Program-made: the position numbers and the translations under genes | Shown: in pieces, positions 8,764 through 17,106 of the stretch | Numbering within the stretch: position 1 is the first letter of the stretch | Layout of the letters: each line of letters starts with the position of its first letter | Notes under the pieces: model-generated | What the model was told of the DNA's origin: nothing | The model's input: only the letters and a program-made list of their open reading frames with translations | Database searches by the model: none | Assembly (NCBI RefSeq): GCF_001718835.1 | Contig: NZ_CP013443.1 | Coordinates: 3,534,001 to 3,598,000, forward strand | Direction: 5' to 3' | DNA length: 64,000 nt | Origin: Burkholderia cepacia | GTDB lineage: Bacteria > Pseudomonadota > Gammaproteobacteria > Burkholderiales > Burkholderiaceae

Positions 8764-8786
8764 GCGGGCGGCATGGCGCCGCCCGC
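8764..8786. terminator. Hairpin between convergent LysR and permease genes
   Basis: GCGGGCGGC pairs with GCCGCCCGC across a 5-base loop in the 39-base gap between the two convergent stop codons. There is no U-tract on either strand, so it may stall polymerase or protect mRNA ends rather than act as a classical intrinsic terminator. Confidence 0.45.
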
Positions 8787-8792
8787 TCCCGG

Positions 8793-10100
8793 TCAGACCA
8801 CCGGGCCCGGTTCCTTTTCCTTGCGCAGGATCGCATACAGGATGATCGCGCCGAACGTCGCGGTGCCGATCCCGCCGAGCCCGAAGCCGCCGATCTTCAG
8901 CGAGAAGTCGCCGGCGCCGAGCACGAGCGTGACGGCCGCGACGATCAGGTTGCGGTTGTCGGAGAAGTCGACCTTGTTGACGACCCAGATCCGCGCGCCC
9001 GTCACCGCGATCAGCCCGAACACGACGATCGACACGCCGCCGAGCACGGGGCCCGGAATCGTCTGGATCACCGCGCCGAACTTCGGCGAGAAGCCGAGCA
9101 CGATCGCGATCAGCGCGGCGACCGCGAACACGAGCGTCGAGTAGATCCGCGTGACGGCCATCACGCCGATGTTCTCCGCGTAGGTCGTCACGCCCGTGCC
9201 GCCGACGCTGCCCGACACGATCGTCGCGAGCCCGTCGCCGATGAACGCGCGGCCCACGTAGCGATCGAGGCTGGTGCCCGTCATCGCGCTGACGGCCTTG
9301 ATGTGGCCGAGGTTCTCCGCGACCAGGATCACCGCGATCGGCGCCAGCATCAGCATCGCGTGCGGATCGAACACCGGCGCGCGGAAGCTCGGCACCCCGA
9401 ACCAGGCCGCGTGCCCGACGATCGAGAAATCGATCGGCTTGCCGAGCCCCATCCCGTTGGTCGCGACCGCATAGATCGCGTAGGCGATCACCAGCCCGAC
9501 GAGGATCAGCAGGCGCTGCACCATGCCGCGCGAGAACACCGCGACGCCGCCGACGCACAGCACCGTGACGAGCGCCATCACCGACTCGAAGGTCGATGCG
9601 GACACGCCCTTGACCGCGATCGGCGCGAGGTTGAGCCCGATCACCGCGACCACCGCGCCGGTCACGACCGGCGGCATCAGCGTCTCGATCCAGCGCGTGC
9701 CGATCGCCTGCACCAGCGCGCCGAGCGCGACGTACACGACGCCGCACGCGACGATCCCGCCGAGCGCGACCGGGATGTTCGGGTTCGGGCCGCTGCCGCC
9801 GTAACCCGTCACCGCGATCACGAGGCCGATGAACGCGAAGCTCGAGCCGAGGTAGCTCGGCACGCGGCCGCCGACCAGCACGAAGAACAGCAGCGTGCCG
9901 ATGCCCGACATGAAGATGCACAGGTTCGGGTCGAAGCCCATCAGCAGCGGCGCGAGCACGGTCGAGCCGAACATCGCGACGACGTGCTGCACGCCCATCG
10001 CGACCATCTGCGGCCACGGCAGGCGCTCGTCGGGGCCGACCACGCGCGATGCCGCGCCGGTCGATTGCACCCGCCAGCGCGGGAAGTAGGAATCGGACAT
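8793..10100 (-). CDS. uraA: Uracil-xanthine permease, NCS2 family
   Basis: Inner-membrane nucleobase:cation symporter of 435 residues with about 14 hydrophobic segments. The conserved opening is VAMGVQHVVAMFGSTVLAPLLMGFDPN, in which QH is a family signature. The loop VAENLGHIKAVSAMTG carries the conserved Glu that binds the base, and the GGTGVTTYAENIGVMAVTRIYS motif follows. These features favour a uracil transporter of the UraA/PyrP branch over a xanthine or urate transporter. No pyrimidine genes are adjacent, so the exact substrate is inferred. Confidence 0.9.
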   Translation of the reverse strand: MSDSYFPRWRVQSTGAASRVVGPDERLPWPQMVAMGVQHVVAMFGSTVLAPLLMGFDPNLCIFMSGIGTLLFFVLVGGRVPSYLGSSFAFIGLVIAVTGYGGSGPNPNIPVALGGIVACGVVYVALGALVQAIGTRWIETLMPPVVTGAVVAVIGLNLAPIAVKGVSASTFESVMALVTVLCVGGVAVFSRGMVQRLLILVGLVIAYAIYAVATNGMGLGKPIDFSIVGHAAWFGVPSFRAPVFDPHAMLMLAPIAVILVAENLGHIKAVSAMTGTSLDRYVGRAFIGDGLATIVSGSVGGTGVTTYAENIGVMAVTRIYSTLVFAVAALIAIVLGFSPKFGAVIQTIPGPVLGGVSIVVFGLIAVTGARIWVVNKVDFSDNRNLIVAAVTLVLGAGDFSLKIGGFGLGGIGTATFGAIILYAILRKEKEPGPVV

Positions 10101-10592
10101 GGGGAAAAGCGCTCCTGTCGGTCGGTCGCCGGCTGCGGAAGATGCGCCGGTCTGGAATCTGGCGCGAGTTTACGGAGCGGGGGTGGTGCTGGCAAGCGGC
10201 CGGGCGACGGCGTTCGAGCCAATTCGCCACTGCAAAATCTGACTCGTCCCATTCACGGCGGCGGCCAGGCTCCCTAAAGTAGCAGCACTGCCGTGCACCC
10301 GGCGCGGCAGTGTCCTGCACTCTCTGTTGGCCGTTCGCGCTCCCCGCCCGAACGGCCTTTTTTTGGGTCTTTGCAGATGAGCGTGAAGGCGGCGCCCAAA
10401 AGAAAAGCGGCGCCCGAAGGAATGGACTGGTCGGGCAACCAATCAGACGATTCCAACGAGCACCGCTTTCATGGCCGAATGAACTCGGCCTCCCGTTCCA
10501 GGAACGGTTTCAGCGTTACCGAACTCGCGCCGGCACGCCCGTTCCTGCCCGGTTGACGCGGGACGCGAGCATCGCGTCCGGCGCAGGCTGCA
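10101..10592. other. Intergenic stretch between uraA and flgL
   Basis: About 490 bases without a credible protein gene. The left part holds the minus-strand uraA promoter region. The middle carries a plus-strand candidate small RNA (separate entry). The right end, just after the flgL stop, has an inverted repeat (CGGGACGCG with CGCGTCCGG, near 10558-10580) that could end the flgKL transcript, although it lacks a U-tract. Plus-strand frames here have no ribosome sites and unnatural composition. Confidence 0.5.
10281..10364 (+). ncRNA. Candidate small RNA with intrinsic terminator
   Basis: Two consecutive plus-strand hairpins end in a run of seven T. The first pairs CACTGCCG (10286-10293) with CGGCAGTG (10305-10312). 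The second pairs GGCCGTTCG (10329-10337) with CGAACGGCC, followed by TTTTTTT. No protein gene on this strand precedes the terminator, so an independent short transcript of roughly 80 bases is the simplest explanation. A TAAAGT hexamer at 10275-10280 could be its -10 box; the -35 region is weak. I do not recognise the RNA family. Confidence 0.45.
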
Positions 10593-11831
10593 TTACGGAT
10601 TGATGTACTGGAACAGCGACAGGTTCTGCAGCTGCGCGTACGCCTTCTGCGAGCCCGTCAGCGCGTTCTGCATCTGCAGGAACTGGCTGATCGTCGACAC
10701 CATGTTGGTGCTCGTCAGGTCGGACAGGTTGCTGGTGACCTGCAGCGTGTTGGTCTGGTTCACGGTCTGCATCGCCTTGATTTCCTGCTCGCGACCGCCG
10801 ACGCCCGCCTGGATCGTCGTGACGTTGTTCATCGTGTTGCTGAGCTTCGTCGCGCCGGTCGCCATCGCGTTGTTGAACGCGGCCATGGCCACCGGGTTGC
10901 CGGTGATCGGCGTCTTCAGCGCGGCGATCATCGAGTCGAGCGCCGCGAACACGTCGGTGCCGGCCTTCGGCGCGGGCGTGACGGTGAACGTGTCGCCGTT
11001 CGCGGGCGTACCCGACACCGGAACCGTCATGCCGCCGCCGAGCGCGATTGCCGCGCCAGGCGTGTACGGCTGCGGGGTCGGCGGCGGCCCCGGCGGCACG
11101 AGCGAGTTGTCGGTGACCGTATAGGTCGGCGCGGCGGCCGTGCCGCCGAACGTGATCGTGAACTGGTGCGTGTTGGTCGCGGCCGACGGGCTCGTGATCG
11201 ACACCGCGCCGATCGTGCCCGTGCCCGTGTTCGTCGCCGCCGCCGCCTGCACCGACTGGGTGCCTTGCGCCTGCACCGACTGGAACACGGCCACGCCGTT
11301 GTCGCCCTGCGAGAGGCTGCGGGAATCGGCGATCTGCACCTGCCGCGTGCCCGTGTCGCCGCTGTAGGTCACGCCGCCGCTCGCGTTGTCCGCAAACGGC
11401 TTGCTGCCGTTCTTGAAGCCGGCGAACAGGTAGTTGCCCGAGCCGTCGGTCGAGTTCGCGAGCGTCAGCAACTGGTCGCGATAGCCTTGCAGCTGCGTCG
11501 ACAGCGCCGCGCGGTCGCTGTCGGACAGCGAGCCGTCGCCCGCGCGCACCACCAGCGACTGGACGTTGGTCAGCACGGTGTTGACGCTCGACAGCGCCTG
11601 GTCCTCGGCCTGCAGCGACGACAGCGCGGCGTTCTGGTTCGACGCATACTGCGACAGCGTCGCCGACGTCATCGACAGCTGCACCGCCTGCGCGGCGCCG
11701 AGCGGGTTGTCGGCAGGCGTCGAGAGGCTCACGCCGCTCGAGATCTGCTGGTACAGCTGCGAAAGCTGCGCCTGCTGATCGTTCATCTGCGCGACGTTCA
11801 TCTGGTAGAACTGGGTGGTGGAAATCCGCAT
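10593..11831 (-). CDS. flgL: Flagellar hook-filament junction protein FlgL
   Basis: Hook-associated protein 3, which joins the FlgK layer to the filament. The N-terminus, MRISTTQFYQMNVAQMNDQQAQ, and the C-terminal coiled helix ending LSLFQYINP are the conserved flagellin-like D0/D1 parts. The protein has 412 residues, about 95 more than E. coli FlgL. The excess is a Thr/Gly/Pro-rich insert at about residues 199-287 that closely resembles one in FlgK. It starts 17 bases after the flgK stop and is transcribed with it, probably from the sigma-28 promoter upstream of flgK. Confidence 0.95.
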   Translation of the reverse strand: MRISTTQFYQMNVAQMNDQQAQLSQLYQQISSGVSLSTPADNPLGAAQAVQLSMTSATLSQYASNQNAALSSLQAEDQALSSVNTVLTNVQSLVVRAGDGSLSDSDRAALSTQLQGYRDQLLTLANSTDGSGNYLFAGFKNGSKPFADNASGGVTYSGDTGTRQVQIADSRSLSQGDNGVAVFQSVQAQGTQSVQAAAATNTGTGTIGAVSITSPSAATNTHQFTITFGGTAAAPTYTVTDNSLVPPGPPPTPQPYTPGAAIALGGGMTVPVSGTPANGDTFTVTPAPKAGTDVFAALDSMIAALKTPITGNPVAMAAFNNAMATGATKLSNTMNNVTTIQAGVGGREQEIKAMQTVNQTNTLQVTSNLSDLTSTNMVSTISQFLQMQNALTGSQKAYAQLQNLSLFQYINP

Positions 11832-11848
11832 CGCTTCGATCCCCGAAA

Positions 11849-13783
11849 TCAGTTGAACAGGCCGAGCACGGTCTGGAACAGCGTCGACGCGGTCTGGATC
11901 ACCTTCGCGTTCGCCTGGTAGAGCTGCTGGTACTGCATCAGGTTGGCCGCCTCTTCGTTCTGGTTCACGCCCGACACCGACTGCTGCGCTTCCGTGATCT
12001 GGCCGATCAGCGAGGTCTGCGCGGCGCTCGACGACTTCAGCTGGCTCGTCGTGTTGCCGATGCTGTTCACGTAGTTCGCGTACGCGCCCGTCAGCGTCGT
12101 CGTGCCGCCGCCAAGCTGCTTCGCGCTGACGAGCTTCGACAGCGCAAGCGCGTTGCTGCCGTCGTTCGTGCCGCCCGTGTTCGGCGCGACCGTGAACGTG
12201 TCGCCGGACGCGGGCGTCCCCGACATCGTCACCGACAGGCCGGGCGCCAGCGTGATCGGCGTGCCCGCCGTGTACGGCACGGGGGCCGTCGTCGGCGGCG
12301 TCGCGGACGGGTTGGTGATCGTGTAGGTCAGTGCCCCCGCCCCGTTGGTGCCGATCGTGATCGTGTACGGGTTGGTCGTGGTCACGGCCGACGCGTTCGT
12401 GACCGACGGCGCACCGATCGTGCCGGTGCCCGTGTTCGTCTTGGTGGCCGACGGCACGTACGGCGACGCCGCCGCGATCGCGGAGCCGTTCGCGGTCGCG
12501 AGCGAGAACCCGCCGAGCGCGCCGCGCGTCGGCTGCACGGTGAACGCATCGCCCGGTTTCATCGTGCCGGACACGGAGAAGTTCAGTCCGCCGATCGAAA
12601 TCGGCATCGTCGCCGACGTTGCCGTGCCGACCACCGCGCCGCTCGCGCGGTCGGTCAGCGTGTAGTTCGTGCCGTCGTACGACAGCGTGTAGTCGCTCGC
12701 GGTCGGCTGCGACGCGTTCGCGAACGACACGGACAGCGCCGCGTTGCCGGTATTGCCCTGGTTCGCGTACGTGATCGGCGCGCCGGTCGTGAACAGGTTG
12801 CCGCCGACGTTGCCCGACAGGTCGATGCCGAGCGCGTTCTGCGCGTTGACCTGCGCGGCGAAGCTGGTCGCGATCGCGCCGAGCTGCGCTTCGGCCGGGT
12901 CGAGCGTCTGGCTGCGGAACGCGAGCAGGCCGCCGAGCGTGCCGCCCGACAGCGACGCGTCGGACAGCGGCTGGTTCGGCCCCTGCGGGTTCGCGCCGGC
13001 GATGCCCTGCGACACGACGGTCAGCTCGCTCGGATCGGACGGCGACGTGACGGCCGCGAGCTGGTAGCTCTTGTTCGCGACGACGAGCGGCGTGCCGCCC
13101 GCGAGAAACACGCTGTAGCCGTCGCTGTTGCGCACGACCTGCACGCCCGCGAGGTTCGACAGGTTCGACACCGCGAGGTCGCGCTGGTCCATCAGCTGGT
13201 TCGGCGGCTGGCCCTGGCTGCTCGCGGACGCGATCTGCTGGTTCAGCTGCGCGATCTGCGCGGTGTACGCGTTGATCTGCGTGACGGTGCTCGAGATCTG
13301 CGTGTTCACGCTCTGGCGCAGCGCGTCGTATTGCTGGCCGGCCGCCGTGATCTGGTTCGCGAGCGTCTGCGCGTTGCTCATCGCGGTCTGCCGCACCGAC
13401 GCGTCGGACGCGCTGTTCGCGACGTTCTGCATCCCGGTGAAGTAGTTCGTGATCGCGGTCGAGATGCCGGACGTCGGGCTGCCGATGTAGTTGTTCAGCT
13501 GCGTGACGAGCGAATACCACGTCGACAGCGCGCCGCTCTGCGTCTGCGCGCCGTTCAGCTGGTCGCTCAGGTACTGGCTGTACTGCCGCTGCACGGTGAC
13601 GGTGTTCACGCCCTGCGGCATGTAGCCGCTGCTCGTGTACTGGCCGCTTGCCTCGGCATAGACGGGGCGTTCGACCGAATAGCCGGGCGTCGCCGCGTTG
13701 CTGATGTTCTGGCCGGTCGTCGTGAGGCCCCAGAGCGCGGCATTCAGGCCGCTGACGCCGAGGTTCATGAGTGTGTTGGACAT
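11849..13783 (-). CDS. flgK: Flagellar hook-associated protein FlgK
   Basis: Hook-associated protein 1, the first junction layer on the hook, exported with help from FlgN. The N-terminal rod/hook motif reads NLGVSGLNAALWGLTTTGQNISNAATPGYS, and the C-terminal helix ends YQQLYQANAKVIQTASTLFQTVLGLFN, the conserved D0 pattern. It has 644 residues, about 95 more than E. coli FlgK. The extra mass matches an insert at about residues 448-534 (TNTGTGTIGAPSV to SGDTFTVAP) shared with FlgL. A FliA-type promoter lies about 55 bases upstream, as expected for a late flagellar gene. Confidence 0.95.
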   Translation of the reverse strand: MSNTLMNLGVSGLNAALWGLTTTGQNISNAATPGYSVERPVYAEASGQYTSSGYMPQGVNTVTVQRQYSQYLSDQLNGAQTQSGALSTWYSLVTQLNNYIGSPTSGISTAITNYFTGMQNVANSASDASVRQTAMSNAQTLANQITAAGQQYDALRQSVNTQISSTVTQINAYTAQIAQLNQQIASASSQGQPPNQLMDQRDLAVSNLSNLAGVQVVRNSDGYSVFLAGGTPLVVANKSYQLAAVTSPSDPSELTVVSQGIAGANPQGPNQPLSDASLSGGTLGGLLAFRSQTLDPAEAQLGAIATSFAAQVNAQNALGIDLSGNVGGNLFTTGAPITYANQGNTGNAALSVSFANASQPTASDYTLSYDGTNYTLTDRASGAVVGTATSATMPISIGGLNFSVSGTMKPGDAFTVQPTRGALGGFSLATANGSAIAAASPYVPSATKTNTGTGTIGAPSVTNASAVTTTNPYTITIGTNGAGALTYTITNPSATPPTTAPVPYTAGTPITLAPGLSVTMSGTPASGDTFTVAPNTGGTNDGSNALALSKLVSAKQLGGGTTTLTGAYANYVNSIGNTTSQLKSSSAAQTSLIGQITEAQQSVSGVNQNEEAANLMQYQQLYQANAKVIQTASTLFQTVLGLFN

Positions 13784-13838
13784 GCGCGATCCTGATGAGC
13801 CGGCCGCGCTGCGGCCGCCGGGTTGCGTGACTCCCGGT

Positions 13839-13865
13839 ATAACGGCCGCGGATCGAAAAAATTGA
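13839..13865 (-). promoter_or_regulatory. Sigma-28 (FliA) promoter of flgKL
   Basis: Read on the minus strand: TCAATTTT, 11 bases, GCCGTTAT. Compared with the FliA consensus TAAAGTTT-N11-GCCGATAA this is 6/8 and 6/8 with exact spacing. It lies about 55 bases before the flgK start codon. Confidence 0.7.
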
Positions 13866-13946
13866 GGGGAAAATGCGGGCCGCCGTGCGCAATCGCAGCG
13901 GGCGGCCGGGGTGCGCCCCGCCGAGCGGCGGGCGCGACGAACGACG

Positions 13947-14702
13947 TCAGGCCCGCGCGAGCGAGCGGCGCTTCATCTCGAGCTGCGTGATCAGCCGCTG
14001 CAGCGTGTTCTCGGCGCTGCCCGGCAGCGACATGTAGCGAAAGCCGAGCTGGTAGCGCCGCGACCCGTTCGGCATCTGCGTCGAACGCTGCGACACGAGC
14101 TGCAGGTCGAGCGACAGCTTGCCGTGGCCGGTCAGCTCGAGCTCGACGTCGGGCAGCAGCGTGCCGACCTCGAGCGCCTCGACGCGTTCGTCGGCCGTGC
14201 GCAGCCCCACGCCGCCGAGCGACAGGTTGTGCACCTCGAACAGGAAGCTCTCGCCGTCCGGCAGCTTGCCGCGGCACACGTACGGATCGACGACCGGCGC
14301 GTCGACGCGGAAATACTCGCGGCGCTGGATGCACATCAGGACGTCGGGGAAATCGGCGACGAACGCGGGCAGCCCCTCGTAGCGCGTCTCGCGCGGCGTG
14401 CCCGTGGAGAATTCGACGCGCACGCCCTCCGGCGCGGCCGCGAACGTGCAGTGCGACGCGCCCAGGATGCCGGCGTTCTGCTCGGACAGCGCGCCCCAGT
14501 CGAACGTGAACGTCCGCGCGCCGACATCCACCTCGAGCAGGCGCGTGACGAGCTGGCCGCCCGGGTACTGGACGGTCAGGAAATCGCCGCGATTGACGAG
14601 GTTGCGCAGCTGCACGCCGATTTCCAGCGGATTGCGGCGGGCATAGTCGGGCCCGGAGTGGCCTGCATCCAGGCTGGGGTCCGTCGACGTTTCGATATTC
14701 AT
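13947..14702 (-). CDS. ycgR: Flagellar brake protein YcgR (YcgR-N and PilZ domains)
   Basis: Cytoplasmic cyclic-di-GMP receptor that slows or biases the flagellar motor. It has 251 residues. The N-terminal YcgR domain spans about residues 25-120, and the PilZ domain follows. The cyclic-di-GMP binding signatures are both present: QRREYFRVD (RxxxR type) and NLSLGGVGL (the D/NxSxxG type). The start at 14702 is the Met directly before the polar N-terminal tail; upstream codons are unlike coding sequence. The gene sits between flgJ and flgK with its own FliA-type promoter about 90 bases upstream, so it is made with late flagellar genes. Confidence 0.93.
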   Translation of the reverse strand: MNIETSTDPSLDAGHSGPDYARRNPLEIGVQLRNLVNRGDFLTVQYPGGQLVTRLLEVDVGARTFTFDWGALSEQNAGILGASHCTFAAAPEGVRVEFSTGTPRETRYEGLPAFVADFPDVLMCIQRREYFRVDAPVVDPYVCRGKLPDGESFLFEVHNLSLGGVGLRTADERVEALEVGTLLPDVELELTGHGKLSLDLQLVSQRSTQMPNGSRRYQLGFRYMSLPGSAENTLQRLITQLEMKRRSLARA

Positions 14703-14794
14703 GGCTAGCCGGTCTTTCTTGTCATGGGCGCCCGGGCAACCGGTGCGCGATAAAACCGGGCCAGAACGGGGGCCCGGTCGCAGGTCTCTCACAC

Positions 14795-14821
14795 TTAGCG
14801 GCAGTGCTGACCGAAAGTTTA
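14795..14821 (-). promoter_or_regulatory. Sigma-28 (FliA) promoter of ycgR
   Basis: Minus strand: TAAACTTT, 11 bases, GCCGCTAA. This matches the FliA consensus at 7/8 and 7/8 with exact spacing, about 93 bases before the ycgR start. Confidence 0.85.
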
Positions 14822-14919
14822 GATCGAAACGGGGATTTTTTTCGCGCAAACGTTGAAACCGCGCGCGGCGGGCTGCCGGGCGCGGTCCGAAAGGGGCAAC
14901 GGCGCTGGCCGACGGGCCG

Positions 14920-15903
14920 TCAGCCGATCTGCTGCATGATCGAAATCAGCTTCTTCGCGTAGTTCGGGTCGGTCGCGTAGCCGGCCTTCTGCATCCCGTG
15001 CGCGAAGCCTTCGACGCTGCGGCTCGCGCTCAGCACGCCCGAGTAGCGCGGATTGTTCTTCAGCAGGTTCGCGTAATCGGTCATCGCGTGCTCGTACGAG
15101 TCGTACGCGCGGAACTTCGCGACCACGCGGCGCGGCGTGCCGTTCACGTATTCCGTCGTCAGCGCGGACACCGTGCGGCCGGTCCAGCCCTTGGTCGCCT
15201 TGATGCCGAACACGTTGTAGCTGGTCGAGCCGTCGCTCGCGCGGATCTCGCGCTTGCCCCAGCCCGATTCGAGCGCGGCCTGGCCGACGATGAAGCGCGC
15301 CGGGATGCCGGTCGACGCGCTGGCCGCCTGCGCGGGGCCCGCGAGCCGGTCGACGAACGCGTCGGCGTCCTGCACGCCGCTCGCGCCCTTCAGCGGCGGC
15401 GTCAGCGCGCTGCCGGCCGAGTAGCCGCGCGTGCCGGCGAGGCCGCCGTTGTTCGCCGCGTTCGCGTAGGCCTTCGCCATCGCGTTCATCGCGGCGAGGC
15501 CGCCTTCGTTACCCGACGTGCCGAGGCCGCCCGCGCCCAGGCCGGCCGCGCCGACGTCGGCCGCCGTGTCGCTGCCCGCGCCCTGCCCCGCATTGCGCAG
15601 CAGCTGCTTCATCAGCGCGTCGGCGACGCCGATCCCGCGCGTCGACATCTGCTGCGCGAGCTGCTGGTCGAGCATCGACGTGTACAGCTTGGACGTATGC
15701 GAATCGAACAGCCCGCCGTCCGGCGACGCGTCGCGCATGCTCTTGAGCATCATCTGCGTGAACATCGCGTCGAACTGGCCGGCGACCGCCTTCGCGCCGG
15801 CCTGCGGCGACTGTTTCGCCTGCGCGCGCAGCGCGTCGAAACCCTGCACGTCGAGCGCGAAGCGCTGCGTGAGGTCGTTCGCGTTCGGAAGAGAGGCTGC
15901 CAT
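14920..15903 (-). CDS. flgJ: Flagellar rod-cap / peptidoglycan hydrolase FlgJ
   Basis: Periplasmic bifunctional protein of 327 residues. The N-terminal rod-binding domain (QFDAMFTQMMLKSMRDASPDGGLFDSHTSKLYTSMLDQQLAQQM) caps the growing rod. An Ala/Gly-rich linker at about residues 115-190 joins it to a C-terminal glucosaminidase domain (IPARFIVGQAALESGWGKREI, with the catalytic Glu in ALESGWG) that opens the peptidoglycan layer. There is no signal peptide, as expected for export by the flagellar secretion system. Its ATG follows the flgI stop with no gap. It is the last gene of the flgB-J run. Confidence 0.95.
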   Translation of the reverse strand: MAASLPNANDLTQRFALDVQGFDALRAQAKQSPQAGAKAVAGQFDAMFTQMMLKSMRDASPDGGLFDSHTSKLYTSMLDQQLAQQMSTRGIGVADALMKQLLRNAGQGAGSDTAADVGAAGLGAGGLGTSGNEGGLAAMNAMAKAYANAANNGGLAGTRGYSAGSALTPPLKGASGVQDADAFVDRLAGPAQAASASTGIPARFIVGQAALESGWGKREIRASDGSTSYNVFGIKATKGWTGRTVSALTTEYVNGTPRRVVAKFRAYDSYEHAMTDYANLLKNNPRYSGVLSASRSVEGFAHGMQKAGYATDPNYAKKLISIMQQIG

Positions 15904-17106
15904 TTAGATGATCTCCAGGTCGGCGCGCAGCGCGCCGGCGGCCTTCATCGCCTGCAGGATCGACATCAGGTCCGCGGGCGTCGCGCCGAGCGTGTTCAGC
16001 GCCTTCACGACATCGGCGAGATTCGCGCCGGCCGTCACCATCTTCAGCGCGCCGTTGTCCTGCTTGAGCTGGATCTGCGACTGCTGCGCCACCACCGTCT
16101 GCCCGTTCGAGAACGGCCCCGGCTGCGACACCACCGGCTGCGTGTTGACCACGACCGACAGGTTGCCGTGCGCGACCGCGCAGCTCTGCAGCGTGACCAT
16201 CTGGTTCATCACGATCGAGCCGGTGCGCGCGTTCAGGATCACCTTCGCCGCGGCCTTGTCCGGGCTCACGTCGAGGTTCTGCAGGCGCGCCATGAACGCG
16301 ACCTGCTGCGCCGAATCGGCCGGCGCGGCGAGCTGGATCGTGCGACCGTCGAGCGCCGTCGCGGTGCCCGGGCCGAAGCTCGAATTGACCGCGGACACGA
16401 TCCGCTGCGCGGTGCCGTAGTCCATGTCGTTCAGCTGCAGCTGCAGCACGCCGTTCATCTGCGCGATCGCGTTCGGCACCGCGCGTTCGACGATCGCGCC
16501 GCCGACGATCCGGCCGGCCGCGAGCTGGTTCACCTGCACGCGGCTGCCGTTCGCGCTCGCACCCGCGCCGCCGACCGCCATGTTGCCCTGCGCGAGCGCA
16601 TAGACCTGGCCGTCCGCGCCTTTCAGCGGCGTGAGCAGCAGCGTGCCGCCGCGCAGGCTCTTCGCGTTGCCGAGCGACGACACGGTGACGTCGAGCGCCT
16701 CGCCCGGCCGCGCGAACGGCGGCAGCGTGGCGGTCACCATCACGGCCGCGACGTTCTTCAGCTGCATGTTGCTCAGCGACGACGGGCCGCCGTTGGCCGA
16801 ACCGTTGTTGATCGAGATGCCGAGGTTCGCGAGCATGTTCGCGAGCGTCTGCGTCGTGAACGGCGTCTGCATCGTCTGGTCGCCCGTGCCGTCGAGACCG
16901 ACGACGAGGCCATAGCCGATCAGCGGGTTGTCGCGCACGCCCTGGATCTGCGCGAGATCCTTCAGGCGTTCCGCGTGCGCGGGCGCCGGCAAGAGCGCCA
17001 GCACGCAGCAGGCGGCGAGCGCGCAGCGCGCGGCGGCCAGCCGGTTCAATCGGTTCGAGCGGGCGAGGTGGCGCATCACGCGCACGAGCAAGGTACGCAT
17101 CGTCAT
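15904..17106 (-). CDS. flgI: Flagellar P-ring protein FlgI
   Basis: Periplasmic protein that forms the P ring around the rod. It has 400 residues, the usual length after allowing for a long signal peptide ending LLPAPAHA. The conserved start of the mature chain is ERLKDLAQIQGVRDNPLIGYGLVVGLDGTGD. The C-terminal half includes TPADLMSILQAMKAAGALRADLEII, typical of the family. The start ATG shares one base with the flgH stop (TGATG), and a second ATG six bases downstream is an alternative. Its assembly chaperone FlgA is encoded by the divergent gene at 22632. Confidence 0.95.
   Translation of the reverse strand: MTMRTLLVRVMRHLARSNRLNRLAAARCALAACCVLALLPAPAHAERLKDLAQIQGVRDNPLIGYGLVVGLDGTGDQTMQTPFTTQTLANMLANLGISINNGSANGGPSSLSNMQLKNVAAVMVTATLPPFARPGEALDVTVSSLGNAKSLRGGTLLLTPLKGADGQVYALAQGNMAVGGAGASANGSRVQVNQLAAGRIVGGAIVERAVPNAIAQMNGVLQLQLNDMDYGTAQRIVSAVNSSFGPGTATALDGRTIQLAAPADSAQQVAFMARLQNLDVSPDKAAAKVILNARTGSIVMNQMVTLQSCAVAHGNLSVVVNTQPVVSQPGPFSNGQTVVAQQSQIQLKQDNGALKMVTAGANLADVVKALNTLGATPADLMSILQAMKAAGALRADLEII

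Noticed and set aside
10293..10556. Two overlapping plus-strand frames of 87 and 97 codons between uraA and flgL
   Set aside because: No ribosome site, odd composition, and they run through the intrinsic terminator of the candidate small RNA.
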